Notes: generated by a model not told the origin, from the letters alone. Counted from the first letter of the stretch, positions 30,260 to 40,517 are shown. The stretch is DNA of 64,000 nt from JAWKTV01 sp041398905 (GCA_041398905.1 JAWKTV010000004.1:322729-386728); one strand, 5' to 3'. Program-made: numbers and translations.

Positions 30260-30682
30260 CTACTTCAACTCGACCGAAGCGCCAGCACCTTCGAGCTCGG
30301 CCTTCAGCTTGTCGCCCTCTTCCTTCGACACAGCCTGCTTCACGGCCTTCGGAACGCTCTCGACGAGTTCCTTGGCCTCTTTCAGGCCGAGACCGGTGAT
30401 GCTGCGCACCGCCTTGATGACGGCGATCTTGTTCTCGCCGAACGCGGTCAGCATCACATCGAACTCCGTCTGCTCAACGGCCGCAGCCGGGCCAGCGCCA
30501 TCGCCACCACCAGCCGGCATCGCCATCATCACGCCGCCGCCAGCCGGCTCGATACCGTGAACTTCCTTCAGATAATCCGCCAGAGCCTTCGCCTGCAGCA
30601 GGGTCAGACCAACAATTTGATCGCCCATGCTCTTCGTCGCATCGTCGAACTCGCGGGCCGGTGCTTCAGCAACTTCAGACAT
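30260..30682 (-). CDS. rplL: 50S ribosomal protein L7/L12
   Basis: 140-aa stalk protein that recruits translation GTPases. The C-terminal domain EKTEFDV-like EQTEFDVMLTAFGENKIAVIKAVRSITGLGLKEAKELVE is diagnostic in its order (segments EFDVML, KIAVIKAVR, GLGLKEAKELVE). An Ala/Gly-rich hinge precedes it, and the N-terminal dimerisation domain contains LLQAKALADYLKE. It is slightly longer than the typical 120-130 aa because of an N-terminal extension. It follows rplJ by 175 bases. Confidence 0.97.
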   Translation of the reverse strand: MSEVAEAPAREFDDATKSMGDQIVGLTLLQAKALADYLKEVHGIEPAGGGVMMAMPAGGGDGAGPAAAVEQTEFDVMLTAFGENKIAVIKAVRSITGLGLKEAKELVESVPKAVKQAVSKEEGDKLKAELEGAGASVELK

Positions 30683-30857
30683 CGTTCATCTCCCGTGGTA
30701 AAGTCCGACGGCAAAGACCGTCGGCAGCTAAGGACTCCAGGCTCATCGCCCGCTATGATGGTGGCAAGCCAACGACCTGCCTGTTTGCTCACACAGTTTT
30801 TTTGCCGTCCGGAACGCAACCGGCCGACACCTCCCAACCTCCCTCCGGCTCAGACCG

Positions 30858-31391
30858 CTACTCCGCGGCGTCGCCACCTTCCTCGTCGCCCGACAGCTTC
30901 TTGAGCTGACCAGCGATCGTGCCGCCCGGCCCCAACAGGGCACCCGCGAGGCGAGCACCAGGGCTGAGGATCAGACCTGCGATCTGTCCAATCAACTCCA
31001 GGCGGGACGGACTCTTGCTCAACTCGACCACTCCAGCGGCATCGAGCCCCTGGCCATCGACGGCCCCACCCTTGATCTTCAGTTTGTCGACTTCCCGCGC
31101 CCAGCGAGTCATCTCCTTCGAGAGTTCGACAATGTCCTCGCCGCCCCATACCAACGTGGAGGGACCGGCCAGAACATTATCAAGACCCGAGACACCAGCA
31201 TCCGCGAGTACGCGATTCGCCAGCTTGTTCTTGACGGTCAGGAGAGAGACCCCCTTCTCCTGCAGGGCCAGCCGCATCTTGTTGGCCGCGACTCCATCCA
31301 TCAGCGATGTATCGATCACAACCACATCACGGCTCTCGCCGAGCCGGCTGCGGATCTCGTCCATCACCATTGTCTTGACGACTTTACTCAT
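30858..31391 (-). CDS. rplJ: 50S ribosomal protein L10
   Basis: 177-aa ribosomal stalk base that anchors L7/L12 dimers. Seen: N-terminal region with VVIDTSLMDGVAANKMRLAL and LLTVKNKLANRVL (the conserved rRNA-binding K-N-x-L-A segment), and a C-terminal helix LAGALLGPGGTIAGQLKKL for L12 binding followed by an acidic tail. Position between rplA and rplL is canonical. In many bacteria L10-L12 autoregulates through the rplJ leader, which here would be 31392-31542. Confidence 0.96.
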   Translation of the reverse strand: MSKVVKTMVMDEIRSRLGESRDVVVIDTSLMDGVAANKMRLALQEKGVSLLTVKNKLANRVLADAGVSGLDNVLAGPSTLVWGGEDIVELSKEMTRWAREVDKLKIKGGAVDGQGLDAAGVVELSKSPSRLELIGQIAGLILSPGARLAGALLGPGGTIAGQLKKLSGDEEGGDAAE

Positions 31392-31542
31392 TGCCTGCGA
31401 CTCCCGACCCCTGAGCGACTCACCGGTTCGATCCGGTGACGCCGATTGTGTTCACTTCAAGCGGCCCACGACAATTGACACCGCGGACCTCACCAGCACC
31501 GCACCCGAGACCACCCTGCCAGCAAACGACACCGCCAACAAA
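31392..31542 (-). promoter_or_regulatory. candidate L10 leader upstream of rplJ
   Basis: The 151-base space between rplA and rplJ sits where the autoregulatory L10(L12)4 leader is found in many bacteria. It contains a 7-bp hairpin TCACCGG/CCGGTGA (31420-31439) about 30 bases before the rplJ start. No kink-turn was confirmed, so the assignment rests mainly on location. Confidence 0.4.
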
Positions 31543-32250
31543 CTACACCGCAGCGACCGGAATGCCGGGCAACTGCGTCGCGGTCAGTGTGATGCTGCGG
31601 AGGTACTGCCCCTTGGCCGCGCTTGGCTTCAACTGGCGAATCAGCGCCATCAGCGCCTCGCCATTGTCGACCAACTGCTGTGCATCGAACGACAGCTTGC
31701 CGATCACGCAATGCACGATTCCGGCGGAATCGCAACGAAACTCGACCTTGCCCGCCTTGTACTCCTTGACCGCGGTGGTGACATCCTGAGTCACGGTCCC
31801 TGCCTTCGGCGAGGGCATCAATCCACGCGGGCCGAGCAACTTACCCAGCGGTCCCACGACACCCATCATGTCCGGAGTGGCGATGGCAACATCGAAATCG
31901 AGCCAGCCTTCCTTGATCTTGTCCGCGAGTTCCTTCGCCCCGACAAAATCGGCACCGGCGTCCTTCGCGATCTGCTGGTTCGGCCCTTGGCAGAACACCA
32001 GCACCCGCTGGCTCTTGCCAATGCCGTGCGGCAGCACGATGGAACCACGCACGATCTGATCGGCATGCTTCGGATCAACTCCCAGCCGAACAGCCAGCTC
32101 GACCGACTGATCGAACTTGCAGGGCTTGACACCCGACGGCAATCCCGACTCCAACCCCTTCAGGGTCTTCACCGCATCCGCGAACGGGAGCTGCGACAGA
32201 GCCGCAACCTTGCCTTGCATCGCCTTTGATCGCTTCGACAACTTCACCAT
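31543..32250 (-). CDS. rplA: 50S ribosomal protein L1
   Basis: 235-aa L1 stalk protein, which binds 23S rRNA near the E site and its own mRNA. Seen: FADAVKTLKGLESG, the conserved FDQSVELAVRLGVDPKHADQ segment, RGSIVLPHGIGKS, GPLGKLLGPRGLMPSPKAGTV (signature) and C-terminal GQYLRSITLTATQLPG. Length and position after rplK are canonical. The gap to rplK is 83 bases. Confidence 0.98.
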   Translation of the reverse strand: MVKLSKRSKAMQGKVAALSQLPFADAVKTLKGLESGLPSGVKPCKFDQSVELAVRLGVDPKHADQIVRGSIVLPHGIGKSQRVLVFCQGPNQQIAKDAGADFVGAKELADKIKEGWLDFDVAIATPDMMGVVGPLGKLLGPRGLMPSPKAGTVTQDVTTAVKEYKAGKVEFRCDSAGIVHCVIGKLSFDAQQLVDNGEALMALIRQLKPSAAKGQYLRSITLTATQLPGIPVAAV

Positions 32251-32333
32251 GACTCACCCGAACAATCCGACGCGGTTATCTCTGGGGAAGCATCACCCCA
32301 CCGGATGACGCACAGCACGACACGCCTCAACGA

Positions 32334-32759
32334 CTAATCAACAACCGCGATACCCATGCTTCGTGCCGTGCCGGCAATGATGCGGGCGGCGTGATCGAGA
32401 TTGGTCGCATTCAAGTCCGCCATCTTGGTCTTGGCAATTTCACGCAACTGCGCCTGCGTCACGGTTCCGACCTTTTCGACCTTGGGATTCGCAGCCCCCT
32501 TGGCGACCTGGGCCAGCTTCTTCAGCAGCACCGCAGCCGGAGGACTCTTGATCTCAAACTCGAACGATCGATCGTTGTAAACCGTGATCACAACCGGGAC
32601 GATCATCCCGTCCAGCTCACGCGTCTTGTCGTTGAACTGCGAGACAAACTGACCGATGTTCACGCCGTGCGGACCAAGCGCGGTACCGACCGGAGGGGCT
32701 GGAGTCGCCTTTCCACCCGGCACCTGAACCTTGATCTGAGCCGTAACCTGCTTCGCCAT
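32334..32759 (-). CDS. rplK: 50S ribosomal protein L11
   Basis: 141-aa protein of the GTPase-associated centre. Seen: N-terminal GGKATPAPPVGTALGPHGVN (thiostrepton-site proline region), FVSQFNDKT, FEIKSPPAAVLLKK, and C-terminal KTKMADLNATNLDHAARIIAGTARSMGI. Start set at 32759 (MAKQVTAQIKVQ), where the family begins; the in-frame ATG at 32783 adds eight unrelated residues. It lies between nusG and rplA as usual. Confidence 0.98.
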   Translation of the reverse strand: MAKQVTAQIKVQVPGGKATPAPPVGTALGPHGVNIGQFVSQFNDKTRELDGMIVPVVITVYNDRSFEFEIKSPPAAVLLKKLAQVAKGAANPKVEKVGTVTQAQLREIAKTKMADLNATNLDHAARIIAGTARSMGIAVVD

Positions 32760-32855
32760 GACCGCACTTCCAGGAGTATTCAAGCCGGTGCCGGGAACTC
32801 GCCACGACTCCGGAATTTATTCGACCACACCAAACCACACCGACCGCGACGCCAA

Positions 32856-33441
32856 CTACATCTTTTCAACTTGCCAGTGTTCGAGTTCCACTTCGGTGGA
32901 GCGACCGAAGATCTCGATCATCACCTTGATCTTGCCGGTGTGCTCATCAAGTGAGTCAACCCGTCCTTCAAAGTTCTCGAACGCCCCCTCCTTCACCTTC
33001 ACAGCATCTCCCTGAGACACCGAGAACTTCACCTGCACACGCTCTTCCGGCTGCTCCTCAGCCTCCACCCGCTCACCGGTCAACCGGGCGATCTCGTGGT
33101 CCTGCATCGGCACCGGCTTGCCGGCCGAACCGGTGAAGTCTCCCACCCCGCTTGTCGACCGAACCAGATGCCAGCTCTCATCCGTGAGGATCATCTGAAT
33201 CATCATGTAACCCGGAAACAGCTTCTGCTCCCGAACCCGACGCTTCCCCCTTGGTCTCTGCCACCTTCTCGGTCGGAATGCGAACTTCGCCGAAGAACTC
33301 CTCCATTCCTTCGAGCTTAATCCGCTTCAGGAGAGACTCGCGGATCGAACGCTCGCGGTTCGTTTGAACCTTGAGCACGAACCACTGCATCTCTCCGGCA
33401 GTGTCGACGCTAGTTGCATCGTCAGGCATGAAGTCACGCAT
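32856..33441 (-). CDS. nusG: transcription termination/antitermination protein NusG (one frameshift)
   Basis: NusG links RNA polymerase to Rho and the ribosome. The N-terminal NGN domain begins MQWFVLKVQTNRERSIRESL and continues through GEVRIPTEKVAETKG. The KOW domain near the end has SQGDAVKVKEGAFENFEGRV. At 33228-33237 the run AAGGGGGAAG has one G too few. Restoring it gives KGGKRRVREQKLFPGYMMIQ, the normal NusG sequence. Because nusG is nearly always essential, this is most likely a sequence error. The start is uncertain: 33441 or 33429 add a short leader before the conserved MQWFVLK at about 33390. Confidence 0.93.
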
Positions 33442-33568
33442 CTTGTAAAACTAAGACCCAACTTGCAAGTCAACGGGCCGGTGTTCAGACGAAATTCTCC
33501 CCCTCCGAAACTGCGCGGCAGCTTCGGCGGCGACACAGTGCACTTGCAGAGCCTGATAATCGCAGGTC

Positions 33569-34030
33569 TCAGGCGCTGGTAACCCGGAGGAATCCGATCA
33601 ATTCAAACAGCCAGGACCAGACCATGTCGCACGCCAGCAGGAACAGGCCGAGGACCAGCATCGTCCCCAGCACCACGCCTGTCGCCCGCACGAGATAGGT
33701 CTGTCCAGCCCAGGAAACCTTGTCCATCTCGGCCTCGACCGAGATCAGGAAGTCCGCGAATCGCGGGTAGTTGACAAAGCGATAAACCGCCCAGAGGCCG
33801 ATACCTCCCAGCAGAGCTGGGATCCCGTAGCGGATGTAGTCCCAGTTCGACTCCCACCCTTCGACGGAGGTCGACAGAATCGTTTGCGTCAAAGTCCAGC
33901 AACCCAGCAGCACAATCGCCGCCAGGGCGATCGCCGTCAATTGCCTCGACAGTCGGCCCTGGTTCCGCTTGTAGACGTCCATGGAGCCCAGTGAGCTCCA
34001 GAAGGTCCGATCATCCTTTACGCGTGCCAT
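33569..34030 (-). CDS. secE: protein translocase subunit SecE
   Basis: About 153 aa, larger than the minimal single-helix SecE. Hydrophobic segments lie near residues 32-53, 68-86 and 118-148. The conserved amphipathic segment before the last helix reads FLISVEAEMDKVSWAGQTYL, with Ala in place of the usual Pro of VxWP. It forms the SecYEG channel with SecY and SecG in the inner membrane. Start at 34030 (MARVKDDRTFW); 34045 is possible. It lies between tRNA-Trp and nusG, the standard secE-nusG pairing. Confidence 0.93.
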   Translation of the reverse strand: MARVKDDRTFWSSLGSMDVYKRNQGRLSRQLTAIALAAIVLLGCWTLTQTILSTSVEGWESNWDYIRYGIPALLGGIGLWAVYRFVNYPRFADFLISVEAEMDKVSWAGQTYLVRATGVVLGTMLVLGLFLLACDMVWSWLFELIGFLRVTSA

Positions 34031-34145
34031 CCTGTCGCTCCTCACGAGTTAGCCGCCGCATCCTGCGACCGGCCCAGATTCAAGTGCTGATGCAAACGGT
34101 CCCAAACACCTCTCGCTGCGCCAATCGGCCAGCACAGCCAGCAAA

Positions 34146-34218
<73 letters not shown>

Positions 34219-34335
34219 TGACATGCACAAGGCCCACAGCTCGGCCAGGGGAGCCAGTCTGACTCCCGAGCGAACCAACCGCGAGCGGGGATGCTGAACG
34301 TTGTCGTCCTGCGTTCACCACTCGAGGCAAGGGCG

Positions 34336-34491
34336 CTACTTCTTTCGCGACTCTTTGTGCACGGTGTGCTTGCGCTCTTCGCGGCAGTACTTCTTCAGTT
34401 CCAGCCGCTCAGTCCCCCGCATTTCTTTGGGGGTTCGGTAGTTTCGGCTGCTGCACGAGGTGCATTCCAGCCAGACATATTCACGTGGCAT
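34336..34491 (-). CDS. rpmG: 50S ribosomal protein L33
   Basis: 51-aa L33, start at 34491 (MPREYVWLECTSCSSRNYRT). The body includes KKYCREERKHTVHKESRKK. Three Cys are visible: C-x2-C near the N-terminus and a single Cys in KKYC where zinc-binding (C+) forms have C-x2-C. This is therefore an incomplete, possibly non-zinc L33. Placement between tuf and tRNA-Trp matches the conserved gene order of many bacteria. Confidence 0.95.
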   Translation of the reverse strand: MPREYVWLECTSCSSRNYRTPKEMRGTERLELKKYCREERKHTVHKESRKK

Positions 34492-34518
34492 TGACTCACT
34501 CCGCCCTAATGACCGATG

Positions 34519-34551
34519 CCGGTCTCCGTGATGGATGCACACGGAAACCGG
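34519..34551 (-). terminator. hairpin between tuf and rpmG
   Basis: A 12-position stem CCGGTCTCCGTG/CACGGAAACCGG (one mismatch) with a 9-base loop lies about 85 bases after the tuf stop on the minus strand. No T tract follows, so it may be an attenuator or processing site instead of a full terminator. Confidence 0.45.
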
Positions 34552-34636
34552 CTCGGATTGACCTTGAAACTCAAACCACAATGCCCAGCGGTGTCACTTC
34601 GCAGTCCGGAGGAAGCCGGACGGCAATCCGACTCGC

Positions 34637-35833
34637 TCAGGCGAGAATCTTCGTCACAACGCCTGAACCGACGGTGCGACCACCTTCGCGGATGGCGAAG
34701 CGGCTGCCGTCTTCCATCGCGATCGGCTTACCAAGCTCGACTTCGAGCTTCACGTTGTCGCCGGGCATGCACATCTCGGCACCGCCGAGCAGCTTGACGG
34801 CGCCGGTGACGTCGGTGGTGCGGAAGTAGAACTGCGGACGGTAACCGCTGAAGAACGGGGTCTTGCGGCCACCTTCGTCCTTGCTCAGCACGTACACTTC
34901 GCACTCGAACTTCGTGTGCGGCTTGATCGAGTTGGCGGCGCACAGCACCTGACCACGCTCGACGTCTTCCTTCTTCGTACCACGCAGGAGCAGGCCGACG
35001 TTGTCACCAGCGATCCCCTGATCGAGGGTCTTCTGGAACATTTCGACGCCGGTGCAGGTCGTTTCCTGGGTGTCCTTGAGGCCGACGATCTGAACCTTGT
35101 CGCCGACCTTGATGATGCCCTTCTCGATACGACCGGTGACCACGGTACCGCGGCCTTCGATCGAGAAGACGTCTTCAATGGCCATCAGGAACGGCTTGTC
35201 CTGCTCGCGGGCCGGCTCCGGGATGTGGGCATCCAGGGCGTCCATCAGATCGCCGATGCACTTGTTGGCGGTCGGGTCGCTCGGGTTGTCGAGGGCCGGC
35301 TTGGCCGAGCCACGAATCACCGGGACGTCGTCGCCGGGGAAGTCGTACTTGTTGAGCAGGTCGCGAACTTCCATCTCGACGAGTTCGAGCAGCTCTTCGT
35401 CGTCGACGAGGTCGCACTTGTTCAGGAACACGACGAGCGCGGGGACGTTCACCTGACGGGCGAGCAGGATGTGCTCACGAGTCTGCGGCATGGGACCGTC
35501 CGCGGCCGACACCACGAGAATCGCGCCGTCCATCTGGGCGGCACCGGTGATCATGTTCTTGATATAGTCCGCGTGTCCGGGACAGTCGATGTGCGCGTAG
35601 TGACGATTCGGGCTTTCGTACTCGACGTGCGAGACGGCGATCGTCACGGTCTTGGTGTCGTCGCGAACCGTACCACCCTTTGCGATATCCGCGTAGCTCT
35701 TCAGTTGAGCCAAGCCCTTCGCGCCCTGAACGGCGAGGATCGACGCCGTGAGGGTCGTCTTGCCGTGGTCGATGTGTCCGATCGTACCGACGTTTACGTG
35801 GGGCTTCTTCCGTTCAAAAACTGCCTTCGCCAT
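34637..35833 (-). CDS. tuf: elongation factor Tu
   Basis: 398-aa GTPase that delivers aminoacyl-tRNA. Seen: P-loop GHIDHGKTTLTASI, switch II HIDCPGHADYIKNMI, NKCD guanine motif, and domain III GGRKTPFFSGYRPQFYFRTTDVTG. Start at 35833 (MAKAVFERKKPHVN). The four tRNA genes just upstream on the same strand reproduce the tRNA-tufB unit of E. coli, so co-transcription is likely. Only this tuf copy lies in the window. Confidence 0.99.
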   Translation of the reverse strand: MAKAVFERKKPHVNVGTIGHIDHGKTTLTASILAVQGAKGLAQLKSYADIAKGGTVRDDTKTVTIAVSHVEYESPNRHYAHIDCPGHADYIKNMITGAAQMDGAILVVSAADGPMPQTREHILLARQVNVPALVVFLNKCDLVDDEELLELVEMEVRDLLNKYDFPGDDVPVIRGSAKPALDNPSDPTANKCIGDLMDALDAHIPEPAREQDKPFLMAIEDVFSIEGRGTVVTGRIEKGIIKVGDKVQIVGLKDTQETTCTGVEMFQKTLDQGIAGDNVGLLLRGTKKEDVERGQVLCAANSIKPHTKFECEVYVLSKDEGGRKTPFFSGYRPQFYFRTTDVTGAVKLLGGAEMCMPGDNVKLEVELGKPIAMEDGSRFAIREGGRTVGSGVVTKILA

Positions 35834-35993
35834 GAGTCTTGCTCCCACCTGCCGCGCTGCGGCGACAGGGAAACCGCGACGTGTTGAGTCGCTCGTACTA
35901 CGATGAGTTATCACCGGCCGCGACAGTCGGGACCGCCCCGAACCTCCACGCCGATCCGATCAGTTCGAGAGAACCCGGCAGGTCCGCCCGAAA

Positions 35994-36065
<72 letters not shown>

Positions 36066-36178
36066 GAAAGTGTCAACGGGCGGCAGCTTAGAGTCAAGAG
36101 AACCGGATGTCCATTCTCGCGAAGGACACACTTCCCCGAACCTGACCCGGCCGTCACCATCGACAATTGACTTGAAAC

Positions 36179-36249
<71 letters not shown>

Positions 36250-36335
36250 AAACCGCCTTGCGGCGGCAGGGGTTCAGCGCCCAGCCCGATCCGAACGCTC
36301 GGGGCCAGAGGCCGAAAACCAAACACATCTCGAAT

Positions 36336-36417
36336 TGGGAGTGGGAGGATTCGAACCTCCGAAGGCAGTGCCACCAGATTTACAGTCTGGCCCCTTTGGC
36401 CACTCGGGTACACTCCC
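36336..36417 (-). tRNA. tRNA-Tyr(GTA)
   Basis: 82-nt class II tRNA with a long variable arm: acceptor GGGAGTG/CACTCCC, anticodon arm CCAGA-CTGTAAA-TCTGG (GTA), T-arm GGAGG-TTCGAAT-CCTCC, discriminator A. It corresponds in place to E. coli tyrU. Confidence 0.95.
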
Positions 36418-36514
36418 GTTCATGGGCAGCAAGCCAAGTGCGGGAGTCAAGAGCAACGGGCCGCTGGGACCGCAAGCCGCTCTGGATTCCTCGCTCTCAA
36501 CCCTCCGCACAACA

Positions 36515-36586
36515 AGCTAGCGGTGGGATTTGAACCCACAACCGCTGGTTTACAAAACCAGTGCTCTGCCGTTGAGCTACGCTAGC
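36515..36586 (-). tRNA. tRNA-Thr(TGT)
   Basis: 72-nt cloverleaf: acceptor GCTAGCG/CGCTAGC, anticodon arm CTGGT-TTTGTAA-ACCAG (TGT), T-arm GTGGG-TTCAAAT-CCCAC, discriminator T. First tRNA of the cluster, corresponding in place to E. coli thrU. Confidence 0.95.
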
Positions 36587-36723
36587 GAAGCCGCGTTACG
36601 CCAGCAAAGACGCCGGAATTGGAAGCCCGCCAGTGTAGCGAGCGTCCGACGAACCGCAAGTGAGAAGGGGACGAACTCCCGCTTCCCGCGCACCCCGATC
36701 CGGCCAGAGCTTGCAGGCGAATC

Positions 36724-39651
36724 CTAGCTGGATTCGCTGCGTTGCCGCAACCAGATTCTGCAGCAATCAGCCGAATTCTCACGGGAGCGATGATTGGCCC
36801 AGGCCGCGGCGGTCCCGGTGTCCAGCACGCGGACCTCCAGATCGTCCAGTTTGACATCTCCAAAACCATGCAGCTCGATCACAAATTGGAACTCACCCGA
36901 GTAGCGGACCGGGCGAACCAGCTCGAACGGTATCCATTTCCCGGTCGGGGAGTTGTTTCCCCACCGCAGCGCCGACGGTGCCTGACAGGTTGTCCCAGAT
37001 CATCAGCCCGTCCGGCTGGCCGGTCGGGGATGCTCGAACCAGACCGCACCTTTGAGCGACACCAGTTGACCACTGAAGACCGGGACACTCTTCGGTGCAA
37101 TTCGGATCGGTGTTTTTGGTTCGAAGCCTGCACGGATTTCCGCTGTTGCGGGCATCGCCGCCATGCGGAGCGCGGACCCGTTCCGACCATCCGGAACGAT
37201 CGCGACATTCGCGATCACATCTTCGCTGCTGGGCACGACGTCGAAACCCCACTGATCGGCCGTGATCGGTCCCCACTGTTCCAAGTCACCGCCACGCAGA
37301 AGGTTGTTGGCGCTCGGGATGCTGTCCCGCTTGAGGGTCCAGAACCGCCAGAAGTCGGGCAGCGTCTGGAAGCAGATGGAGTAGGGGGTCGCGACCGGGC
37401 TGTGGAGTTCGCTGTTGGCTGCATCCCAATGGGCACGTTGAACCTGCCGCGTCAGACGCAGGATTCGCTGACAACCGCTGCGAACCTGATCCGAACTGCC
37501 CTGGGTGAGTGACTCTCGAGCAGTCTTCAGTTCCCGGTGGGCTTCGGCGAGGATGTAGTCGCCGTCGGCATAGGGGGCGGCCGAGACTTTTTGCAGTTCG
37601 TCATGCACACTCTGCACCCGCGTGAGCTTCGCTTCCGCGAGCGCCAGCCACGACTCGGCGGCCATCCGCTGCATCGAGTATGCCTCCCGCTTGATCGTTT
37701 CGATCGCGGACGCATCGGTCGTAATCAGGATCGCCGCCGTCTGGTCGAGCCGCTTGAGCCGGATTTCCGAGCCGCCCACTTCTGGTGTGACGTCGACCTG
37801 ATAGGGATGCACGCCAGTCGTGGTCACTTCCCAGGCATGCACGCCATCGACTCCGCGGAGCATGATGCGCACATCTTCCACGGCCATGACGCCGGGCTGG
37901 TACTGCGCGTTCTGCTCGAGCCATTGCGGCAGCAGCAGCCAGCCGAACGGGGTCTGCAGAACCGGAGCGCGGACCTGTCCACCGATGGCGTCTCGGGGTC
38001 GATCGCTGTCGGCGGCGCGATTCCAGGCGGTCACAAACGGTTGCCGCGAGTTGGACTTGACGGGCGATTTTCCCTCGCCCAGCCGGACCGGGGCGACGTC
38101 CATGACCTTGCCGCTCGCGAGCCAGTCCCGCAGCAGATAGAGCTGCAGATTCGCGAGCCGCATCGCATGCAGCCGCTCGACCGACAGCGGGTCATCAGGG
38201 TCGAATGGAGTCCGTCGAAAGTAGCCGATGCCCTTGACCCCCGCGCCGACCGCGGCCCACACCTGCATCCAGATCTGCTCGGGCTCGACGTAGGGAACGC
38301 GGTCTCTTGGATCGCGGTTCTTCAGGTTCGCCGGGTTCGGTTCGGTGAAGACCCAGGTGATCAGTGGTTTGCCACGAAGCGCCTGCCGGGCGGCATGATC
38401 GAGAAAGCCGGCATAGCCCAGCGGCGATACCGACGTGTGCACCGCCTGTCGGCTGACTCCCAGGACATCGACGCTGCGGTGGAACTCCCGTTCGCTGCCC
38501 GTGACGTCCGCCAGAACTGGCCGGCGGGAAGGGTCAGCATCCCGCACCGCTTCCGCGGCCGCGCGGACCGACGCCAGCGCGGACGGGTCGATCTCCGCTC
38601 CGAGTGTCCAGAGCAGGATGTTGGAGGTCTCGCTGGAGAACGAGGGCAGGCCGACATTGTAAATTGATCGCGGAGTTGAGCCGTCTGCGTCCTGTTCGAC
38701 CGGTCGGACTTCCGCCGCGGGTGGTTCGGCCATCGCCCCCAACCCCGTTTCGGCCAATGCCCGCAACAGGGGCTCGTCGTCGTACCGAGGCACCCAGATT
38801 ACGTTGAACCCGCTCGAACGGAGCAGTTCCAGCTCTTCCCCATGGTAGGGGCAGATGATCGGGAAGTAGGGCTGGCCCTGGTACAACAGGCGACCGTCTC
38901 CCAAGGTCACCGGCCCGCGTGTCGCTTCGGCCGCCGAAGTCTGCGCCAGTTCCGCGCCGTTCGAGGCCGGATCGACCAGCGGCGCGATCTGCAGGTCGTC
39001 GATTGCCCACTCGGTGGACCCGACTTTGACTTCTTCGACCAGCACGACCCGATCGACGTACATGCCACGGGCGTCGATCGAAGGGGACGGCAGGGACGGC
39101 CCCAATTGGGCCTGCAGCCGACCAACGAGCTTACGGATCTCGGTGTCGGGCGTGCGGCATTCGAGCCGCTGCCAGCGCTGTTCGAGTTCGTAACGGTCAC
39201 CGTACATGTCGACGGTCAGCGGCTCGCCAGTCCGGGGATCGAGTTGGGCGGGAAAGACGATCCGCAGTCCCAGTTGCAGCCCCGGCCGGTTCCCACGAAC
39301 CCAGATCGAGACATGCAGTTCCTCGAACACCTGCCGGCGGGGTGAACTGCTCGATGAACAGCGTATCGCCCGTCTTCACGGCGTCGATCTGAATGCGCTC
39401 CGACCGCTCCCCGAGTGGGCGGACAAGCTCGCGCGTTCGTGACTGCGGAGCTGCAGCCCCTCGCCGGACACCGCTGAGACGCGCCACGACGGTGTCGCCG
39501 TCTCGAAACTGTCCTGATAGGCGTTGGATGCCCCCGACTCCGCCGAGACGCACCGCACCATCAACAAACACTGCAACGTCACCAGCAGCGCGATCCGGGG
39601 CACGCCGATGCCGCGCGAGTCGATGGTTGCGGGAATCCTTGCCATGCCCAT
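36724..39651 (-). CDS. large exported protein with glycosidase-like TIM-barrel region (several frameshifts)
   Basis: About 970 aa after bridging indels near 39440, 39340 and 36960-37040. The N-terminus has a signal peptide (VPRIALLVTLQCLLMVRCVSA). A beta-sandwich-like region with IEQFTPP and LHVSIWVRGNRPGLQL follows, then WAIDDLQIAPL. A barrel-like region contains SGFNVIWVPRYDDEPLLRAL and ILLWTLGAEID, resembling glycoside-hydrolase clan A folds without clear catalytic acids. A helical segment and a second carbohydrate-binding-like region close with FELVRPVRYSGEFQFVIELH and DVKLDDLEVRVLD. I do not recognise a named family; planctomycete-type secreted protein of unknown substrate. The tRNA cluster lies immediately downstream. 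Confidence 0.65.
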
Positions 39652-40086
39652 GCTCGGTCACGCTCGACGTCCATGTCGAGGCCTGAAACAGTTCGGGTCG
39701 CCCGTTCGTCCGGCAAACAGGCTTTCGGCCGGATGATCAAGACAGGCCCCGTTTTGCCCAGACCGCCAGGTCTTGACAACCGGTGCGGTTGCATGAGTTC
39801 CGGCGATCACCTGTGTCATCCGGCGCGGAATTCACTGGAAAGTCATGATGCCAATCGGCAACATGGCCGCAGCGAACGTCTGTCGCGCCGAACCGGCAAA
39901 TGTATGGCATCTGGCTGAACGGGCCAATACGAAACGTTGCCGAATGTAAACACAGCGACGGGCGGCTGCGTGTGGCCAAAGTCACATAAACGATTCCAGG
40001 ATGGTTCGTTATGTCAAACCGAGCAATGCCGTGGTCAACGGCACGGAATCTGTATCATCACGAGCAATACATCGGGAAAACTTGCC
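39652..40086. other. 435-base divergent intergenic region
   Basis: It separates the leftward exported protein gene and the rightward small gene at 40087. No convincing coding frame. The stretch 39930-40070 is AT-richer and probably holds the promoter of the 40087 gene. A short inverted pair GCCGTGGTCAACGGC lies at 40028-40042. Confidence 0.45.
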
Positions 40087-40392
40087 ATGACCAACACACA
40101 CCCATCGGAACAAGATCGGGCCGAGTTGCCCCCTGAACTGCTGGCGCTGGGGCGGGCGGTCGCCCAACTCCCGGCCGAGCAGTTCGCCGAGTGTGAAGCC
40201 CGGTACGCCGAGGTGGTGCAGTGTTTCCAGCGGCGGAAGCGGATTCTCGCGCTTGTGCAGGAGGCCCTTTCGCAACTGCGTCTCGACGTCAAGTATCTGA
40301 TGTTCGACCTCGATGTGACCCGCCGCGAGCGGGATGAACTGCGAAACACCCTCGATTCGCTCTCTCGGGACGAGTTCGACCACTTCGACTGA
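40087..40392 (+). CDS. small coiled-coil protein, 101 aa, unknown
   Basis: Not recognised. It is acidic at both ends with a central helix: LGRAVAQLPAEQFAECEARY, a basic turn QRRKRILALVQEAL, then KYLMFDLDVTRRERDELRNTL and a terminal SRDEFDHFD. Coding character is supported by a strong third-position GC pattern and by the long heptad-like helix. ATG 40087 follows GGGAAAACTTGCC. It stands alone, with a DUF309 gene converging downstream. Confidence 0.6.
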   Translation: MTNTHPSEQDRAELPPELLALGRAVAQLPAEQFAECEARYAEVVQCFQRRKRILALVQEALSQLRLDVKYLMFDLDVTRRERDELRNTLDSLSRDEFDHFD

Positions 40393-40517
40393 CCGATGGC
40401 GGGTGGACCGGGTGACGGTCGACGGGCCGTGTGTCTGCGGCGAAGGCCTGCGAACGAGGGCCGGGCGGCGTTCGTGACGGCGTTGCCCCTGTGACCGGCG
40501 GCCGCTGACGTGAGCCG

